A stretch of DNA of 64,000 nucleotides from JADJWR01 sp964509545 (GCA_964509545.1 CAZDXQ010000007.1:56304-120303), one strand, 5' to 3'. Positions 18,607-27,121 are shown, counted from the first letter of the stretch. Notes: generated by a model from the letters alone, not told the origin. Numbers and translations: made by a program.

Positions 18607-19764
18607 CTAGATCACTTCGAGGTCGGCGCGCAGGCTGCCGGCGGCCTTCAGCGCCTGCAATATGGCGAGCAGGTCCTGCGCATTGGCGCCGAGCGTGTTC
18701 AGCGCGCGCACCACATCGGCCAGGTTGGCGCCGCCAGTCAGTTGCATCAGCGTGCCGCCATCTTGCTTTATCTGGATCTCGGCCCTCTCGGTGACGACGG
18801 TCTGACCCTGTGACAGGGGCGCCGGCTGCGAGATCACCGGCTGCGAGGAGATCGTCACCGACAGGTTGCCATGCGCCACGGCTGCCGGCTCGAGGGTGAC
18901 CTGGCGATTCATCACGATCGATCCGGTGCGGGCGTTGATGACGACGCGCGCGCTCGGCTGCGTCTGCGCCACCTCGAGGTTCTCCAGTTCCGCCATGAAG
19001 CGGACGCGCTCGCCGGCCTGCGCCGGCGCCCGCACCTCGACGACGCGGGCGTCGATCGCACCGGCCGCGCCGTCGCCGAAGCGCCGGTTGATGGCGTCGG
19101 CCATCGCCGCAGCCGTGGAGAAATCGCCGCTGGCCAGTTCGAGCCGGATCCGGTCCGAGGACTGGAACGGGCTCGCCACGGCCCGCTCCACCGTCGCGCC
19201 GGAGGGAATGCGGCCGGCGGCGAGGTGGTTGATCTGGACCTTGCTTGCCCCCTGCGCCGCACCGGCGCCGCCGACCACGACGTTGCCCTGCGCGACGGCG
19301 TAGACCTGTCCGTCGGCGCCCTTCAGCGGCGTCATCAACAGGGTGCCGCCGCGCAGGCTCTTGGCGTTGCCGAGCGAGGACACGGTGACATCGAGCGGCT
19401 GGCCGGGCTGCGCGAACGGCGGCAGCATGGTGGTGACCATCACCGCGGCCACGTTCTTCAGCTGCAGGCTGGTGCCGGGCGGCAGTGTGATGCCCAGCTG
19501 CGTCAGCATCGACTGCAGGCTCTGCACGGTAAACGGCGTCTGCGTGGTCTGGTCGCCCGAGCCGTCAAGCCCGACGACCAGCCCGTAGCCGATCAGCGGA
19601 TTGGCGCGAACGCCCTGGATTGTCGCCAGGTCGCGGATGCGTTCGGCCCGGGCCGTGCCGGCGCCGAGCATGACCAGCAGCATGACGAAAACGACAGCCA
19701 GGCGGCGCAGCGCCGGCGAAGCAGGCAACGTGCCGCGCATCATGGAAGGCAAGTCGTGCTTCAT
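18607..19764 (-). CDS. flgI: Flagellar P-ring protein FlgI
   Basis: 385 residues from the ATG at 19764, which overlaps the flgH stop as TGATG; the frame is open 13 codons further upstream. A Sec signal peptide is clear (LAVVFVMLLVMLGAGTARAE, cleavage near residue 40). The mature protein begins with RIRDLATIQGVR and continues NPLIGYGLVVGLDGSGDQT, the hallmark of FlgI, and ends with the ANLADVVRALNTLGANAQDL segment. It assembles in the periplasm around the rod as the P-ring bushing, helped by FlgA, which is encoded divergently at 25035. Confidence 0.96.
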   Translation of the reverse strand: MKHDLPSMMRGTLPASPALRRLAVVFVMLLVMLGAGTARAERIRDLATIQGVRANPLIGYGLVVGLDGSGDQTTQTPFTVQSLQSMLTQLGITLPPGTSLQLKNVAAVMVTTMLPPFAQPGQPLDVTVSSLGNAKSLRGGTLLMTPLKGADGQVYAVAQGNVVVGGAGAAQGASKVQINHLAAGRIPSGATVERAVASPFQSSDRIRLELASGDFSTAAAMADAINRRFGDGAAGAIDARVVEVRAPAQAGERVRFMAELENLEVAQTQPSARVVINARTGSIVMNRQVTLEPAAVAHGNLSVTISSQPVISQPAPLSQGQTVVTERAEIQIKQDGGTLMQLTGGANLADVVRALNTLGANAQDLLAILQALKAAGSLRADLEVI

Positions 19765-20510
19765 CAGAAGGGAGAGATCGAATTGAAGAAGCGCGCCAGC
19801 CAACCCTGGATCTGCGCCTCCTCGATGTAGCCGCCGCCGCGATAGTCGAGCCGTGCGTCGGCCACCTGCGTCGAACTGACCACGTTGCCCGGCTGGATCT
19901 GTGCAGGATCGATGACGCCCGAGAAGCGCAGCACCTCGGAGTTCTGCCGGATGCCGATCTGCTTTTCGCCGGCCACGCGCAGGTTGCCGTTGGCCAGCAC
20001 TTCGACGACCGTCACGGTGATCGTGCCGGTGAAAAGGTTGCTCGATTCGGTCGCGCCCTTGCCGTCGAAGCTGTTGGCGGTGCTCGCCTTGGCATCGAGC
20101 GGGTTGATCTTCTTGCCGAACACACCTTTGACGCCCGGAAGCGACACCTCGAAGTCGCCGTTGCGCTCGGCGCTGGAATTGGCCTTCTGCGACGCATTCA
20201 GGCGTTCGTTCAGCGAGATCGTCAGCAGATCACCGACGAAACGCGGCTTGCGGTCCTCGAACAGCGGCCGGAACGCCGCAGGCTGATAGATGCCGCCGGT
20301 GGGCGTCGCCGCGTGCGCGACGGGTGCAGGCCTGGCCGTGGTCTGGCCCTCGACGATCACCTGGTGTCGCGGCGCGGCGCAACCGGCGAGCACGGCTGCG
20401 ACGGCCACGATCAGACTTCGCGATCGCAGATCCACGCGCCAGGCCGCCAGCGCCGCACCGCGGGCACATGCGACGCCGCGTCCCTGCACTGTCCCGCCCC
20501 GGTCAGGCAT
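19764..20510 (-). CDS. flgH: Flagellar L-ring lipoprotein FlgH
   Basis: 248 residues from the ATG at 20510, which has a good GGTGA ribosome site; a GTG at 20435 would give a 223-residue protein with a more normal signal peptide length. Either way, a lipobox (AVLAGC) marks it as a lipoprotein anchored in the outer membrane. Typical FlgH features follow: PLFEDRKPRFVGDLLTISLNE, NLFTGTITVTVVEVLANGNL and a C-terminal YIEEAQIQGWLARFF. It forms the L-ring. The gene starts 13 bases after flgG, and its stop overlaps the flgI start. Confidence 0.95.
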   Translation of the reverse strand: MPDRGGTVQGRGVACARGAALAAWRVDLRSRSLIVAVAAVLAGCAAPRHQVIVEGQTTARPAPVAHAATPTGGIYQPAAFRPLFEDRKPRFVGDLLTISLNERLNASQKANSSAERNGDFEVSLPGVKGVFGKKINPLDAKASTANSFDGKGATESSNLFTGTITVTVVEVLANGNLRVAGEKQIGIRQNSEVLRFSGVIDPAQIQPGNVVSSTQVADARLDYRGGGYIEEAQIQGWLARFFNSISPF

Positions 20511-20523
20511 TACCGATCACCGA

Positions 20524-21306
20524 TCAGAGCTGCGAGAGCCGGCCGAGCATCTGGTCCGAGGTCTGGATTGCCTTCGAGTTGATCTCGTAGGCGCGCTGGG
20601 TCTGGATCATCGACACCAGTTCCTCGACCACGTTGACATTGCTCGTCTCCAGGTAGCCCTGCTGCAGCAGACCCAGGCCGTTGGTTCCCGGCGTATTCGA
20701 CGACGGCGTGCCCGATGAGGCGGTCTCGACGTAGAGGTTCTGGCCGCGCGACTCGAGGCCTGCCGGATTGGTGAAGTTCACCAGCTGCACCTGCCCGATG
20801 TTCTGCGGTGCCGCCTGTCCGGCCAGGGTCACGGTGATCGTGCCGTCCTGGCCGATGGTCACGCTCTGCGCCGCGGGCGGCACCGTGATCGCCGGCGACA
20901 GCGCAAAGCCGGCGCCGTTGACGATCTGACCGTTCGCATCGACGTGAAAGGAGCCGTCGCGGGTGAAGCCGGTGCTGCCGTCGGGCAGCTGCACCTGGAA
21001 GAAGCCCTGGCCGTTGATGGCGATGTCGAGCGAGTTCTCGGTCTTCTGCAGGTTGCCCTGCGTGTGCATGCGCACCGTCGCCGTCGGCCGCACGCCCGTG
21101 CCCAGCTGCAGCCCGGTAGGCAGCTGCGTCTGCTCCGAAGTGTTGGCGCCGGCCTGGCGGACGTTCTGGTACAGAAGGTCCTCGAAAGCGACGCGAGCGC
21201 GCTTGAAGCCGGTCGTGCCGACGTTGGCGAGGTTGTTGGAGATCGAGTCCATCTGCGTCTGCTGCGCATCCAGACCGGTCTTGGCAATCCACAGGCTGCG
21301 AATCAT
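20524..21306 (-). CDS. flgG: Flagellar distal rod protein FlgG
   Basis: 260 residues, the standard length. The N-terminus (MIRSLWIAKTGLDAQQTQMD, then SNNLANVGTTGFK) and the C-terminal block (VNVVEELVSMIQTQRAYEINSKAIQTSDQML) are textbook FlgG. It forms the distal rod spanning from the P-ring to the outer membrane. It lies 14 bases downstream of flgF in the flgBCDEFGHIJ operon. Nothing unusual was seen. Confidence 0.97.
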   Translation of the reverse strand: MIRSLWIAKTGLDAQQTQMDSISNNLANVGTTGFKRARVAFEDLLYQNVRQAGANTSEQTQLPTGLQLGTGVRPTATVRMHTQGNLQKTENSLDIAINGQGFFQVQLPDGSTGFTRDGSFHVDANGQIVNGAGFALSPAITVPPAAQSVTIGQDGTITVTLAGQAAPQNIGQVQLVNFTNPAGLESRGQNLYVETASSGTPSSNTPGTNGLGLLQQGYLETSNVNVVEELVSMIQTQRAYEINSKAIQTSDQMLGRLSQL

Positions 21307-21320
21307 CGGTTCACCTCAGG

Positions 21321-22055
21321 TCACGGATTACTGAGCAGCGAACTGGCCTTGATCTCGTTCTGCTCGGCGCTGCTCAGAAGCTTCATCTGCAGCTCGAACT
21401 GGCGCGCGACGGCGATCATTCCGACCAGCGCCTCGACGACGTTGACATTGCTGCCCTCGAGCGTGCCGTCGGCAATGCGCACCGCGGCATCGGCCGGCGC
21501 CGCATCGCCATTGGCGATGCGGAACAGGCCGTCGGCGCCTTTGCTCAACTGCTCGGCGGGCGGATTGACGAGTTTCAGCCGGCCGACGACGGCGAGCCCG
21601 CGGGTACCCGGCGTGACCGCCGACACCGTGCCATCGGCGCCGATGCTCACCTGGGCATTGGCCGGCACGCTGATCGGGCCGCCGTCGCCAAGCACGAGCA
21701 GGCCGCCGGGAAGCTGCAGCGTGCCGTCGGCGCCGACCTGCAGGCTGCCGGCACGGGTATAGGCCTCGGTGCCGTCACGCGCCTGCACCGCCAGCCAGCC
21801 CGGGCCTTGCACCGCGACGTCGAGGGAGCGACCGGTGGCCTGCATCGGCCCCGGCGTGAAGTCTGCGCCGATCGTCGTCTCGACCGAGAACACGCGCGTG
21901 CCTGCCTCCTGCCCTTCGACCGGCACGGCGCGGAAGGCGACGGTGTCGGCGCGATAGCCGGTCGTGTTGGCATTGGCCAGGTTCTGCGCCAGCGTGTCCT
22001 GCCGGTACAGCAGGTGCTTGGCGCCGCTCATCGCGGTGTAGATCAGGGAGTCCAT
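21321..22055 (-). CDS. flgF: Flagellar proximal rod protein FlgF
   Basis: 244 residues. It has the axial-family N-terminus (MDSLIYTAMSGAKHLLYRQD, LAQNLANANTTGYRAD) and the C-terminal NVNVVEALVGMIAVARQFELQMKLL segment. It is a proximal rod subunit exported by the flagellar secretion system. A 96-base gap separates it from flgE upstream, the largest inside the flgB-J run; no promoter is evident in that gap, so the operon probably continues through it. Confidence 0.95.
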   Translation of the reverse strand: MDSLIYTAMSGAKHLLYRQDTLAQNLANANTTGYRADTVAFRAVPVEGQEAGTRVFSVETTIGADFTPGPMQATGRSLDVAVQGPGWLAVQARDGTEAYTRAGSLQVGADGTLQLPGGLLVLGDGGPISVPANAQVSIGADGTVSAVTPGTRGLAVVGRLKLVNPPAEQLSKGADGLFRIANGDAAPADAAVRIADGTLEGSNVNVVEALVGMIAVARQFELQMKLLSSAEQNEIKASSLLSNP

Positions 22056-22151
22056 GCGTCAGCCGACAGAGGCGGCAAGGAAGATGCGGACAGCGCCGGC
22101 GAGCGGCACCACTGCTCGTTGCGTTTCACCGTTCACGTCTCAGCCGGCGCG

Positions 22152-23369
22152 TCAGCGCAGATTGACCAGCGTCTGCAGCAGCTGATCCTGCGTGCGGATC
22201 GTCTGCGCGTTGGCCTGGTAGACACGCTGCGCGGTGATCATCTTGACCAGTTCCTCGGTCATGTCGACGTTGGCCTCCTCGAGCGAGCCCGCCTGCAGGA
22301 TGCCGAGCGAACCGGAGCCGGGCCCGGCGACCAGGGCCTGGCCCGAGTCGGACGATTCGGCCCACTGATTGTTGCCCAGAGGCACCAGGCCCTGCGGATT
22401 GGTGAAATCGGCGAGCACGATCTGGCCCTGGGCGCGGGTCTGGCCGTTGGTGTAGCGGCCGACGATCACGCCGTCGGTGCCGATCGAGAAGCCGGCGATG
22501 CGTCCGGTGGTGAAGCCGTCCTGCGACAGCTGGCTGACGGCGAAGTTGACACCGAACTGCGAAGCTTCGCCGGCGGGAAAGATCACCGGGAAGGCGAGCG
22601 GCGTATCGGCGCCGTTGGCCAGCGGGATCGCGACGTTCATGGTCGCGTTGGCGCTCAGGCTGCCCGCGCTGTTGAAGGCCAGCGTGCCTATGGCAGCGCC
22701 GCCGCCGAGCACGTTGCCGTCGGCCGCCGCGTGCACGTCCCAGTCGTTGGCGGCCGTCTTGCGGAAGTAAAGCGTCAGCGTGTGCGCGTTGCCCTGCGAG
22801 TCGTAGACCGTCATCGCCGTCGACGAGTTGTACGAGCTCGGATCGTTGATGTCGTAGGCGGCGATCGGTGGCGTCTCGCGCGAATCGAGGTTCATCGCGA
22901 TGCGCGCCGTCGTCGTGGTCTGCGGCGGAATGTTGGCCAGGGAAACGCGCAGCTCCACCGGCGTCGAGGCGACGATCTGGCCGCCGATGTCCGACGGATA
23001 GCCCGTCAGCCGGGCGCCGTTGTTGGCGGTCAGGTAGCCATCGCGGTCGAGCGAGAACTGGCCGTTGCGCGTGTAGGTGATCGAGCCGTCGTTGGACAGG
23101 CGGAAGAAGCCGGCGCCGTTGATCGCCACGTCGAGCGGGTTGGCCGAACTGACGATGTTGCCCTGCGAGAACTGCTGCTTCACCGCCGAGACCGACGCGC
23201 CGATACCGATCTGCGTCCCGCCGCCGGCCAGCGAGTTGGCAAAGACGTCGGCGAACTCGGCCCGCGCCGCCTTGAAGCCCACCGTGTTGGCATTGGCGAT
23301 GTTGTTGCCGATCGCATCGAGGTTCTTGGCGGCGACATTCAGGCCGGACAGTCCCTGTTGAAAGCTCAT
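22152..23369 (-). CDS. flgE: Flagellar hook protein FlgE
   Basis: 405 residues from the ATG at 23369, which is preceded by a strong AGGGAG ribosome site; the 22 codons further upstream are not FlgE-like. The N-terminus reads MSFQQGLSGLNVAAKNLDAI followed by GNNIANANTVGFKAARAEF, and the C-terminus EEANVDMTEELVKMITAQRVYQ. The middle contains the hook D2-type domain (SSYNSSTAMTVYDSQGNAHT). It polymerises into the hook under the FlgD cap and is the main substrate whose length is measured before the export switch. Confidence 0.97.
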   Translation of the reverse strand: MSFQQGLSGLNVAAKNLDAIGNNIANANTVGFKAARAEFADVFANSLAGGGTQIGIGASVSAVKQQFSQGNIVSSANPLDVAINGAGFFRLSNDGSITYTRNGQFSLDRDGYLTANNGARLTGYPSDIGGQIVASTPVELRVSLANIPPQTTTTARIAMNLDSRETPPIAAYDINDPSSYNSSTAMTVYDSQGNAHTLTLYFRKTAANDWDVHAAADGNVLGGGAAIGTLAFNSAGSLSANATMNVAIPLANGADTPLAFPVIFPAGEASQFGVNFAVSQLSQDGFTTGRIAGFSIGTDGVIVGRYTNGQTRAQGQIVLADFTNPQGLVPLGNNQWAESSDSGQALVAGPGSGSLGILQAGSLEEANVDMTEELVKMITAQRVYQANAQTIRTQDQLLQTLVNLR

Positions 23370-23385
23370 GCCGTGCTCCCTTAGA

Positions 23386-24042
23386 TCAAAGGATCTGCTT
23401 GACGTCGGCGTAGGCGATGCTGCCCATGCCACCAAGCATCAGTTGCAGCGTGCCGCCTTCGTTGCGCACGCCTTCGACCCGCGCCGCCATCAGCGTGCCG
23501 GCAGCAGATTCCGCGCCGCCGGCGCTGGCCCGGGCGGAGAACGTGTAGTTGCCCGGCGCCGCAGCGGCGCCGGCGTCGGTGCGGCCATCCCAGTCGAAGC
23601 GCACCGTGCCGGCACCCTGCGCGCCCAACTCCAGTGTCCGCACCAGCAGGCCATTGCCGTCGCGGATATCGACCTTGACCGACGTGGCCTCGCCGGGAAG
23701 TTCCACCGCCCCCGCAGCCGCATGGTCCGCGACCAGTTGCAGGCGGTTGCCGGCCACCAGCACGTCGTGACCGACCAGCTGCGCCGCCTGCAGTGCCTGC
23801 AGGCTGCTGAACTGCTCGAGCAGTCTGCCGACGGTGTCGTTGAGATTGTTGATGCCGGTGACCGTGTTGATCTGCGCCATCTGCGTGGTCACCTGCGCGT
23901 TGTCCAGCGGGTTGAGCGGATCCTGGTTCTTCATCTGCGCGACCAGCAGCTTGAGAAAGCGGTCGTTGATGTTCTTGGCCGCGCTGGTCTTGGCCGCGGA
24001 GCCGGTATCGGGCAGGCCGCTGACGGCCGAAGTCGCCTCCAT
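23386..24042 (-). CDS. flgD: Flagellar hook-capping protein FlgD
   Basis: 218 residues. The N-terminal export/capping region has the conserved FLKLLVAQMKNQDPLNPLDN block (about 30-49), followed by QMAQINTVTGINNLN. The C-terminal half is the FlgD tudor/FNIII-like fold (VKVDIRDGNGLLVRTLELG, FDWDGRTDAG). It caps the growing hook and is removed when the hook is finished. It lies 14 bases after flgC and 16 bases before flgE. Confidence 0.96.
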   Translation of the reverse strand: MEATSAVSGLPDTGSAAKTSAAKNINDRFLKLLVAQMKNQDPLNPLDNAQVTTQMAQINTVTGINNLNDTVGRLLEQFSSLQALQAAQLVGHDVLVAGNRLQLVADHAAAGAVELPGEATSVKVDIRDGNGLLVRTLELGAQGAGTVRFDWDGRTDAGAAAAPGNYTFSARASAGGAESAAGTLMAARVEGVRNEGGTLQLMLGGMGSIAYADVKQIL

Positions 24043-24056
24043 CGTCGTGGCCGCTC

Positions 24057-24464
24057 TTACGCGCCGAGCTGCAGAGTCTTGGCGAGCAGGCTCTTGGTCG
24101 TGTTCATCACCTCGACGCTCGTCTGGTAGCTGCGCGAGGCCGAGATCATGTTGACCATCTCCTCGACCGGATTGACGTTGCTCATCGTGACGTAGCCTTC
24201 GGCGTCGGCCGCCGGATGGCCGGGCTGGTGCACGCGGCGTCCCGGCGCGCTGTCCTCGACCACCTGCGCCACGCGCACGCCGGCGGCACTGCCTGCGGCA
24301 TCCATCAGTTGCGTCTGGAACACCACCTGCCGCCCCTTGTAAGGCTGGCCGTCGGGGCCGGCCACGGCCTCGGCGTTGGCCAGGTTGCTGGCCACCACGT
24401 TCAGCCGCTGGCTCTGCGCGGCAAGCGCACTGCCGGCAACGGAAAAAACCTTGAACAGCGACAT
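24057..24464 (-). CDS. flgC: Flagellar proximal rod protein FlgC
   Basis: 135 residues, the usual size. Signature segments are SLFKVFSVAGSALAAQSQRL, VVASNLANAEAV and the C-terminal NVNPVEEMVNMISASRSYQTSVE. Rod subunit acting with FlgB, FlgF and FlgG. The gene is 10 bases downstream of flgB and 14 bases upstream of flgD. Confidence 0.96.
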   Translation of the reverse strand: MSLFKVFSVAGSALAAQSQRLNVVASNLANAEAVAGPDGQPYKGRQVVFQTQLMDAAGSAAGVRVAQVVEDSAPGRRVHQPGHPAADAEGYVTMSNVNPVEEMVNMISASRSYQTSVEVMNTTKSLLAKTLQLGA

Positions 24465-24474
24465 GTGCCGCCTC

Positions 24475-24882
24475 CTACTGGCCCTGGCCCGAACCCATCG
24501 CCGACATCAGCGTGCGGATCTGGCCGTTGAGAAATCGCAGGCTTGCCTCGTAGCGCATCGTGTTGTCGGCGAAGCTGGCCCGCTCGACATCCATCTCTAC
24601 GGTGTTGCCGTCCAGGCGGGATTGCAGCGGAACGCGGTACAGCAGCGTCGGCGTCGCCGTCGCGGATGCCGCCGGCAGGTGCATCGCATGGGTTCGCGCC
24701 GGACCGGCGCCCTGCATCTGGCCGGTGGCCTGGGCCAGGGCCTGGCTGAAGTCGAAGTCGCGCGCCTTGTAGTTAGGGGTGTCGGCATTGGCCAGGTTGC
24801 CGGCCAGCACGCGACTGCGCTCGGAGCGCAGCAGCAGCGCGGTGGCGTGAAAGTCGAGGGCGCGGTTCAGTGGGTCGAGCAT
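24475..24882 (-). CDS. flgB: Flagellar proximal rod protein FlgB
   Basis: 135 residues from the ATG at 24882; a GTG six codons upstream is possible but not needed. Features: MLDPLNRALDFHATALLLRS, then VLAGNLANADTPNYKARDFDF, the canonical FlgB motif, and a C-terminal ADNTMRYEASLRFLNGQI. It is the first rod gene and heads the minus-strand operon flgBCDEFGHIJKL, divergent from flgA. No clear promoter for it could be read in the 152-base flgB-flgA gap; activation by a regulator such as FlhDC would fit the lack of a good -35 (inference). Confidence 0.95.
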   Translation of the reverse strand: MLDPLNRALDFHATALLLRSERSRVLAGNLANADTPNYKARDFDFSQALAQATGQMQGAGPARTHAMHLPAASATATPTLLYRVPLQSRLDGNTVEMDVERASFADNTMRYEASLRFLNGQIRTLMSAMGSGQGQ

Positions 24883-24910
24883 CGGCTGCACGGCCGGCAC
24901 GGGCCCGGCC

Positions 24911-24937
24911 TAAAGCTTTGCGGATGGCTGCCGATTA
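24911..24937 (+). promoter_or_regulatory. Sigma-28 (FliA) type promoter upstream of flgA
   Basis: TAAAGCTT, exactly 11 bases, GCCGATTA: 14 of 16 positions match the consensus TAAAGTTT-N11-GCCGATAA. It reads toward flgA, whose ATG is 97 bases downstream. A second GCCGATAA at 24963-24970 has no matching -35 box. Confidence 0.75.
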
Positions 24938-25034
24938 TTCGTGGGCGGGGCGAAGCCGATCGGCCGATAAGCCCGGCTTGCGCGCGACATCTCGCCTGTT
25001 TGGCGGGCAGTCGTGACGCGCACACTGCCGATCG

Positions 25035-25745
25035 ATGCGTTGGCTATTCCTGTTCGTCTGTTGCCTGCTTGCGGCCACCGCGGCGGTTGCCGTGCCCGAC
25101 CGCGGCTTGCCGGCCAGCGAAGTGATCGAGCGCTTCGTCATCACTGAGGCGGGCACGGCGACGGTTCCGGTGCCTGGCGCAAGAATCGAAGTCGAAGTCG
25201 GCCGTCTCGATCCGCGGTTGAGACTGACTGCCTGCGGCAATATCGAGCCGTTCGTACCGCCGGGCACGCGCCTGTGGGGCCGCGCCCGCGTCGGCCTGCG
25301 CTGCCTCGACAGCGGCCCTCAGTCGACGCGCTGGCAGGTCTTCCTGCCGGTCAGCGTGCGTGTGTTCGGACCGGCGCTGGTGCCGACACGGCCGCTGGCC
25401 GCGGGGCAGCCCATCGCTGCCGACGACCTCGCCAGCGCCGAAGTCGAATGGACGCGCGAGCCGCAGGGCGTCGTCACCGATATCAGCCAGATCGAAGGCC
25501 GCGTCGCATCGCGTCCGGTCGGTGCCGGCCAGCCGATCGCGCTTGCTGCGCTGCGCGCGCCGCAGGTCCTTGCCGCGGGAGAGCAGGTCCGCGTCGTCGG
25601 CCGGGGCAAGGGCTTTGCGATCACTGCGCAGGCGGTTGCCCTCGCTGCCGCCCAGGACGGCCAGAGCGTGCGCGTGCGGCTCGACTCAGGTCGCATCGTG
25701 ACCGGCACCGCGCGCGCCGGCCGCTGGGTCGAGCTGGCGCTTTAG
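25035..25745 (+). CDS. flgA: Flagellar P-ring assembly chaperone FlgA
   Basis: 236 residues with a cleavable signal peptide (RWLFLFVCCLLAATAAVA, cleavage near 20). The mature part contains an SAF-type domain: ARVGLRCLDSGP, RPLAAGQPIAADDLASAEVEW, GRVASRPVGAGQPI and the C-terminal RVRLDSGRIVTGTAR. Two Cys residues (in LTACGN and LRCLDS) could form a disulphide. It acts in the periplasm to help FlgI assemble the P-ring. It is divergent from flgB and shares a 152-base control region; a sigma-28 type promoter faces it. Confidence 0.95.
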   Translation: MRWLFLFVCCLLAATAAVAVPDRGLPASEVIERFVITEAGTATVPVPGARIEVEVGRLDPRLRLTACGNIEPFVPPGTRLWGRARVGLRCLDSGPQSTRWQVFLPVSVRVFGPALVPTRPLAAGQPIAADDLASAEVEWTREPQGVVTDISQIEGRVASRPVGAGQPIALAALRAPQVLAAGEQVRVVGRGKGFAITAQAVALAAAQDGQSVRVRLDSGRIVTGTARAGRWVELAL

Positions 25746-25838
25746 ATGAGCAGGTGCTTGCTCTCGAGCCGGCCGAGGCGCGCAGTTTGGCCGCCGTTTG
25801 TATCCCTTTTCCGGTCAATGCGAAGATTCGCGCCAGCC

Positions 25839-25865
25839 TAAAGTTTCGCCGCGACTGGCCGATGC
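25839..25865 (+). promoter_or_regulatory. Sigma-28 (FliA) type promoter for flgM-flgN
   Basis: TAAAGTTT, 11 bases, GCCGATGC: a perfect -35 box, exact spacing, and 6 of 8 positions in the -10 box. It lies 37 bases upstream of the flgM ATG. Expression of the anti-sigma factor from its own sigma's promoter gives the known negative feedback on FliA. Confidence 0.85.
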
Positions 25866-25902
25866 CATGGTCGAGTCAATGGCTCTGCCGCCAGGAGGCC
25901 CG

Positions 25903-26199
25903 ATGAAGATCATCCCCACGACCGAGCCGCTACGCCCCGATCGCGTCGTCGCCACCCCCGACGCGCGTACGGCCGCCACGCGCAGCGGCGAGCCGGTTGC
26001 TGAAGCCGAGCGGGTGCAGCTTTCGAACCTCGCCTCCCGTCTGAACCAGCTCGAGGCACAGTTCGGCGCCTCCGACTTCGACGCGAAGAAGGTCGAAGAG
26101 GTGCGCAGCGCCATCGCGGAAGGCCGCTTCAAGGTCAACGCCGAGGCCATCGCCGATGGCCTGCTGAACTCCGTCGCCGAACTGCTCGGACGGAAATAG
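25903..26199 (+). CDS. flgM: Anti-sigma-28 factor FlgM
   Basis: 98 residues from the ATG at 25903, which has a perfect AGGAGG ribosome site five bases before it; the longer frame upstream overlaps the promoter. The polar, probably disordered N-terminal half and the helical C-terminal half (VQLSNLASRLNQLEAQ, then DAKKVEEVRSAIAEGRFKVN) are typical. It holds FliA inactive until the hook is complete, then is exported through the hook. flgN follows after 21 bases. Identification rests on the family pattern plus position between flgA and flgN. Confidence 0.93.
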   Translation: MKIIPTTEPLRPDRVVATPDARTAATRSGEPVAEAERVQLSNLASRLNQLEAQFGASDFDAKKVEEVRSAIAEGRFKVNAEAIADGLLNSVAELLGRK

Positions 26200-26220
26200 G
26201 TCGCAGGGCTGGCCGGACGG

Positions 26221-26577
26221 ATGGAGCAGAAAACGCTTCTTGGCGAACTCGTCTGCACCCTGCAGGACGAAGGCGACGCGCTGGCGGCGGGCGATGCCGG
26301 CCTGCTCGGCGAGGTCACCGCGCGCAAGAACGCGCTGCTGGCGCGTCTGCTTCGGCTGCGCCAAGCCGGCCAAGGAGACAGCGCGGCCGATCGCGCCCGG
26401 CTGCGGCACGCGCAGCGATTGAACAGCATCAATGCCCGGTTGCTGGCGGCGCAGATGCGCGCCAACGGCGCGCGCCTCGACGCGCTACTGCACGCCGGTG
26501 CCGGCGAATCGCTCTACGGCGCCGGCGGCGCCATCAACCGCAACCCGGGCGCGCCGCGCGCTCTGGCATCGGCCTGA
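26221..26577 (+). CDS. flgN: Flagellar export chaperone FlgN
   Basis: 118 residues, predicted almost wholly helical, with the C-terminal ESLYGAGGAINR motif seen in many betaproteobacterial FlgN proteins. FlgN binds the C-terminal ends of FlgK and FlgL and escorts them to the export gate; both clients are encoded in this window. Low overall conservation is normal for the family, so the call also relies on its place directly after flgM. A strong intrinsic terminator follows 28 bases after the stop. Confidence 0.9.
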   Translation: MEQKTLLGELVCTLQDEGDALAAGDAGLLGEVTARKNALLARLLRLRQAGQGDSAADRARLRHAQRLNSINARLLAAQMRANGARLDALLHAGAGESLYGAGGAINRNPGAPRALASA

Positions 26578-26605
26578 GCCGGATGATTCCTCCGTAGGAA
26601 CAGCA

Positions 26606-26629
26606 ACGGGCGCCGCGGCGCCCGTTTTT
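26606..26629 (+). terminator. Intrinsic terminator after flgN (may also serve ssb)
   Basis: Perfect 9-bp stem ACGGGCGCC / GGCGCCCGT around a 2-base centre, followed by a T-run (TTTTT). It lies between the convergent flgN and ssb genes; the minus strand has only a short A-derived T-stretch, so it works best for flgN. Confidence 0.85.
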
Positions 26630-26647
26630 CTTGCCGCGAATCCCTGT

Positions 26648-27121
26648 TCAGAAGGGGATGTCGTCGTCCATGTCGGCGATGTTGGGCGCCGGCTTCGACG
26701 GCGCGCGACCGCCGCCGTCACGACCCGACCCGGAGCGCGGCGGCGCAGCACCCGTGTCCTCGAAATCGGCCGGCGCACCAGCGCCTTCACGCGAACCGAG
26801 CATCTGCATGTTGTCGGCGACGACCTCGGTCGTATAGCGCTCGTGGCCATCCTTGTCGGTCCACTTTCGCGTGCGCAGCTTGCCTTCGACGTAGACGGGC
26901 CGGCCCTTTTTCAGGTATTCGCCGGCGATCTCGGCCAGCCGTCCGAAGAACACGACACGGTGCCACTCGGTGGCCTCGCGCATCTCGCCACTGGCCTTGT
27001 CCTTCCAGCGATCGCTGGTGGCGATCGTCACGTTGGTGATCGCCGCACCGTCGGGGCTGTAGCGCGTTTCCGGGTCGCGGCCAAGGTTGCCGACCAGGAT
27101 CACCTTGTTCACCGAAGCCAT
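26648..27121 (-). CDS. ssb: Single-stranded DNA-binding protein
   Basis: 157 residues from the ATG at 27121, which has a GGGAGGA ribosome site; the in-frame ATG 14 codons upstream lacks one. The OB-fold (about 1-110) shows ASVNKVILVGNLGRDPETRY, RWKDKASGEMREATEWHRVV and YVEGKLRTRKWTDKDGHERY. A Gly/Pro-rich linker leads to the acidic tip DMDDDIPF, which recruits replication and repair proteins. It lies 83 bases downstream of an MFS gene and near uvrA, a common betaproteobacterial arrangement. Confidence 0.97.
   Translation of the reverse strand: MASVNKVILVGNLGRDPETRYSPDGAAITNVTIATSDRWKDKASGEMREATEWHRVVFFGRLAEIAGEYLKKGRPVYVEGKLRTRKWTDKDGHERYTTEVVADNMQMLGSREGAGAPADFEDTGAAPPRSGSGRDGGGRAPSKPAPNIADMDDDIPF

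Noticed and set aside
24963..24970. Second GCCGATAA box before flgA
   Set aside because: Perfect -10 sequence, but the position 11 bases upstream has no TAAAGTTT-like -35.
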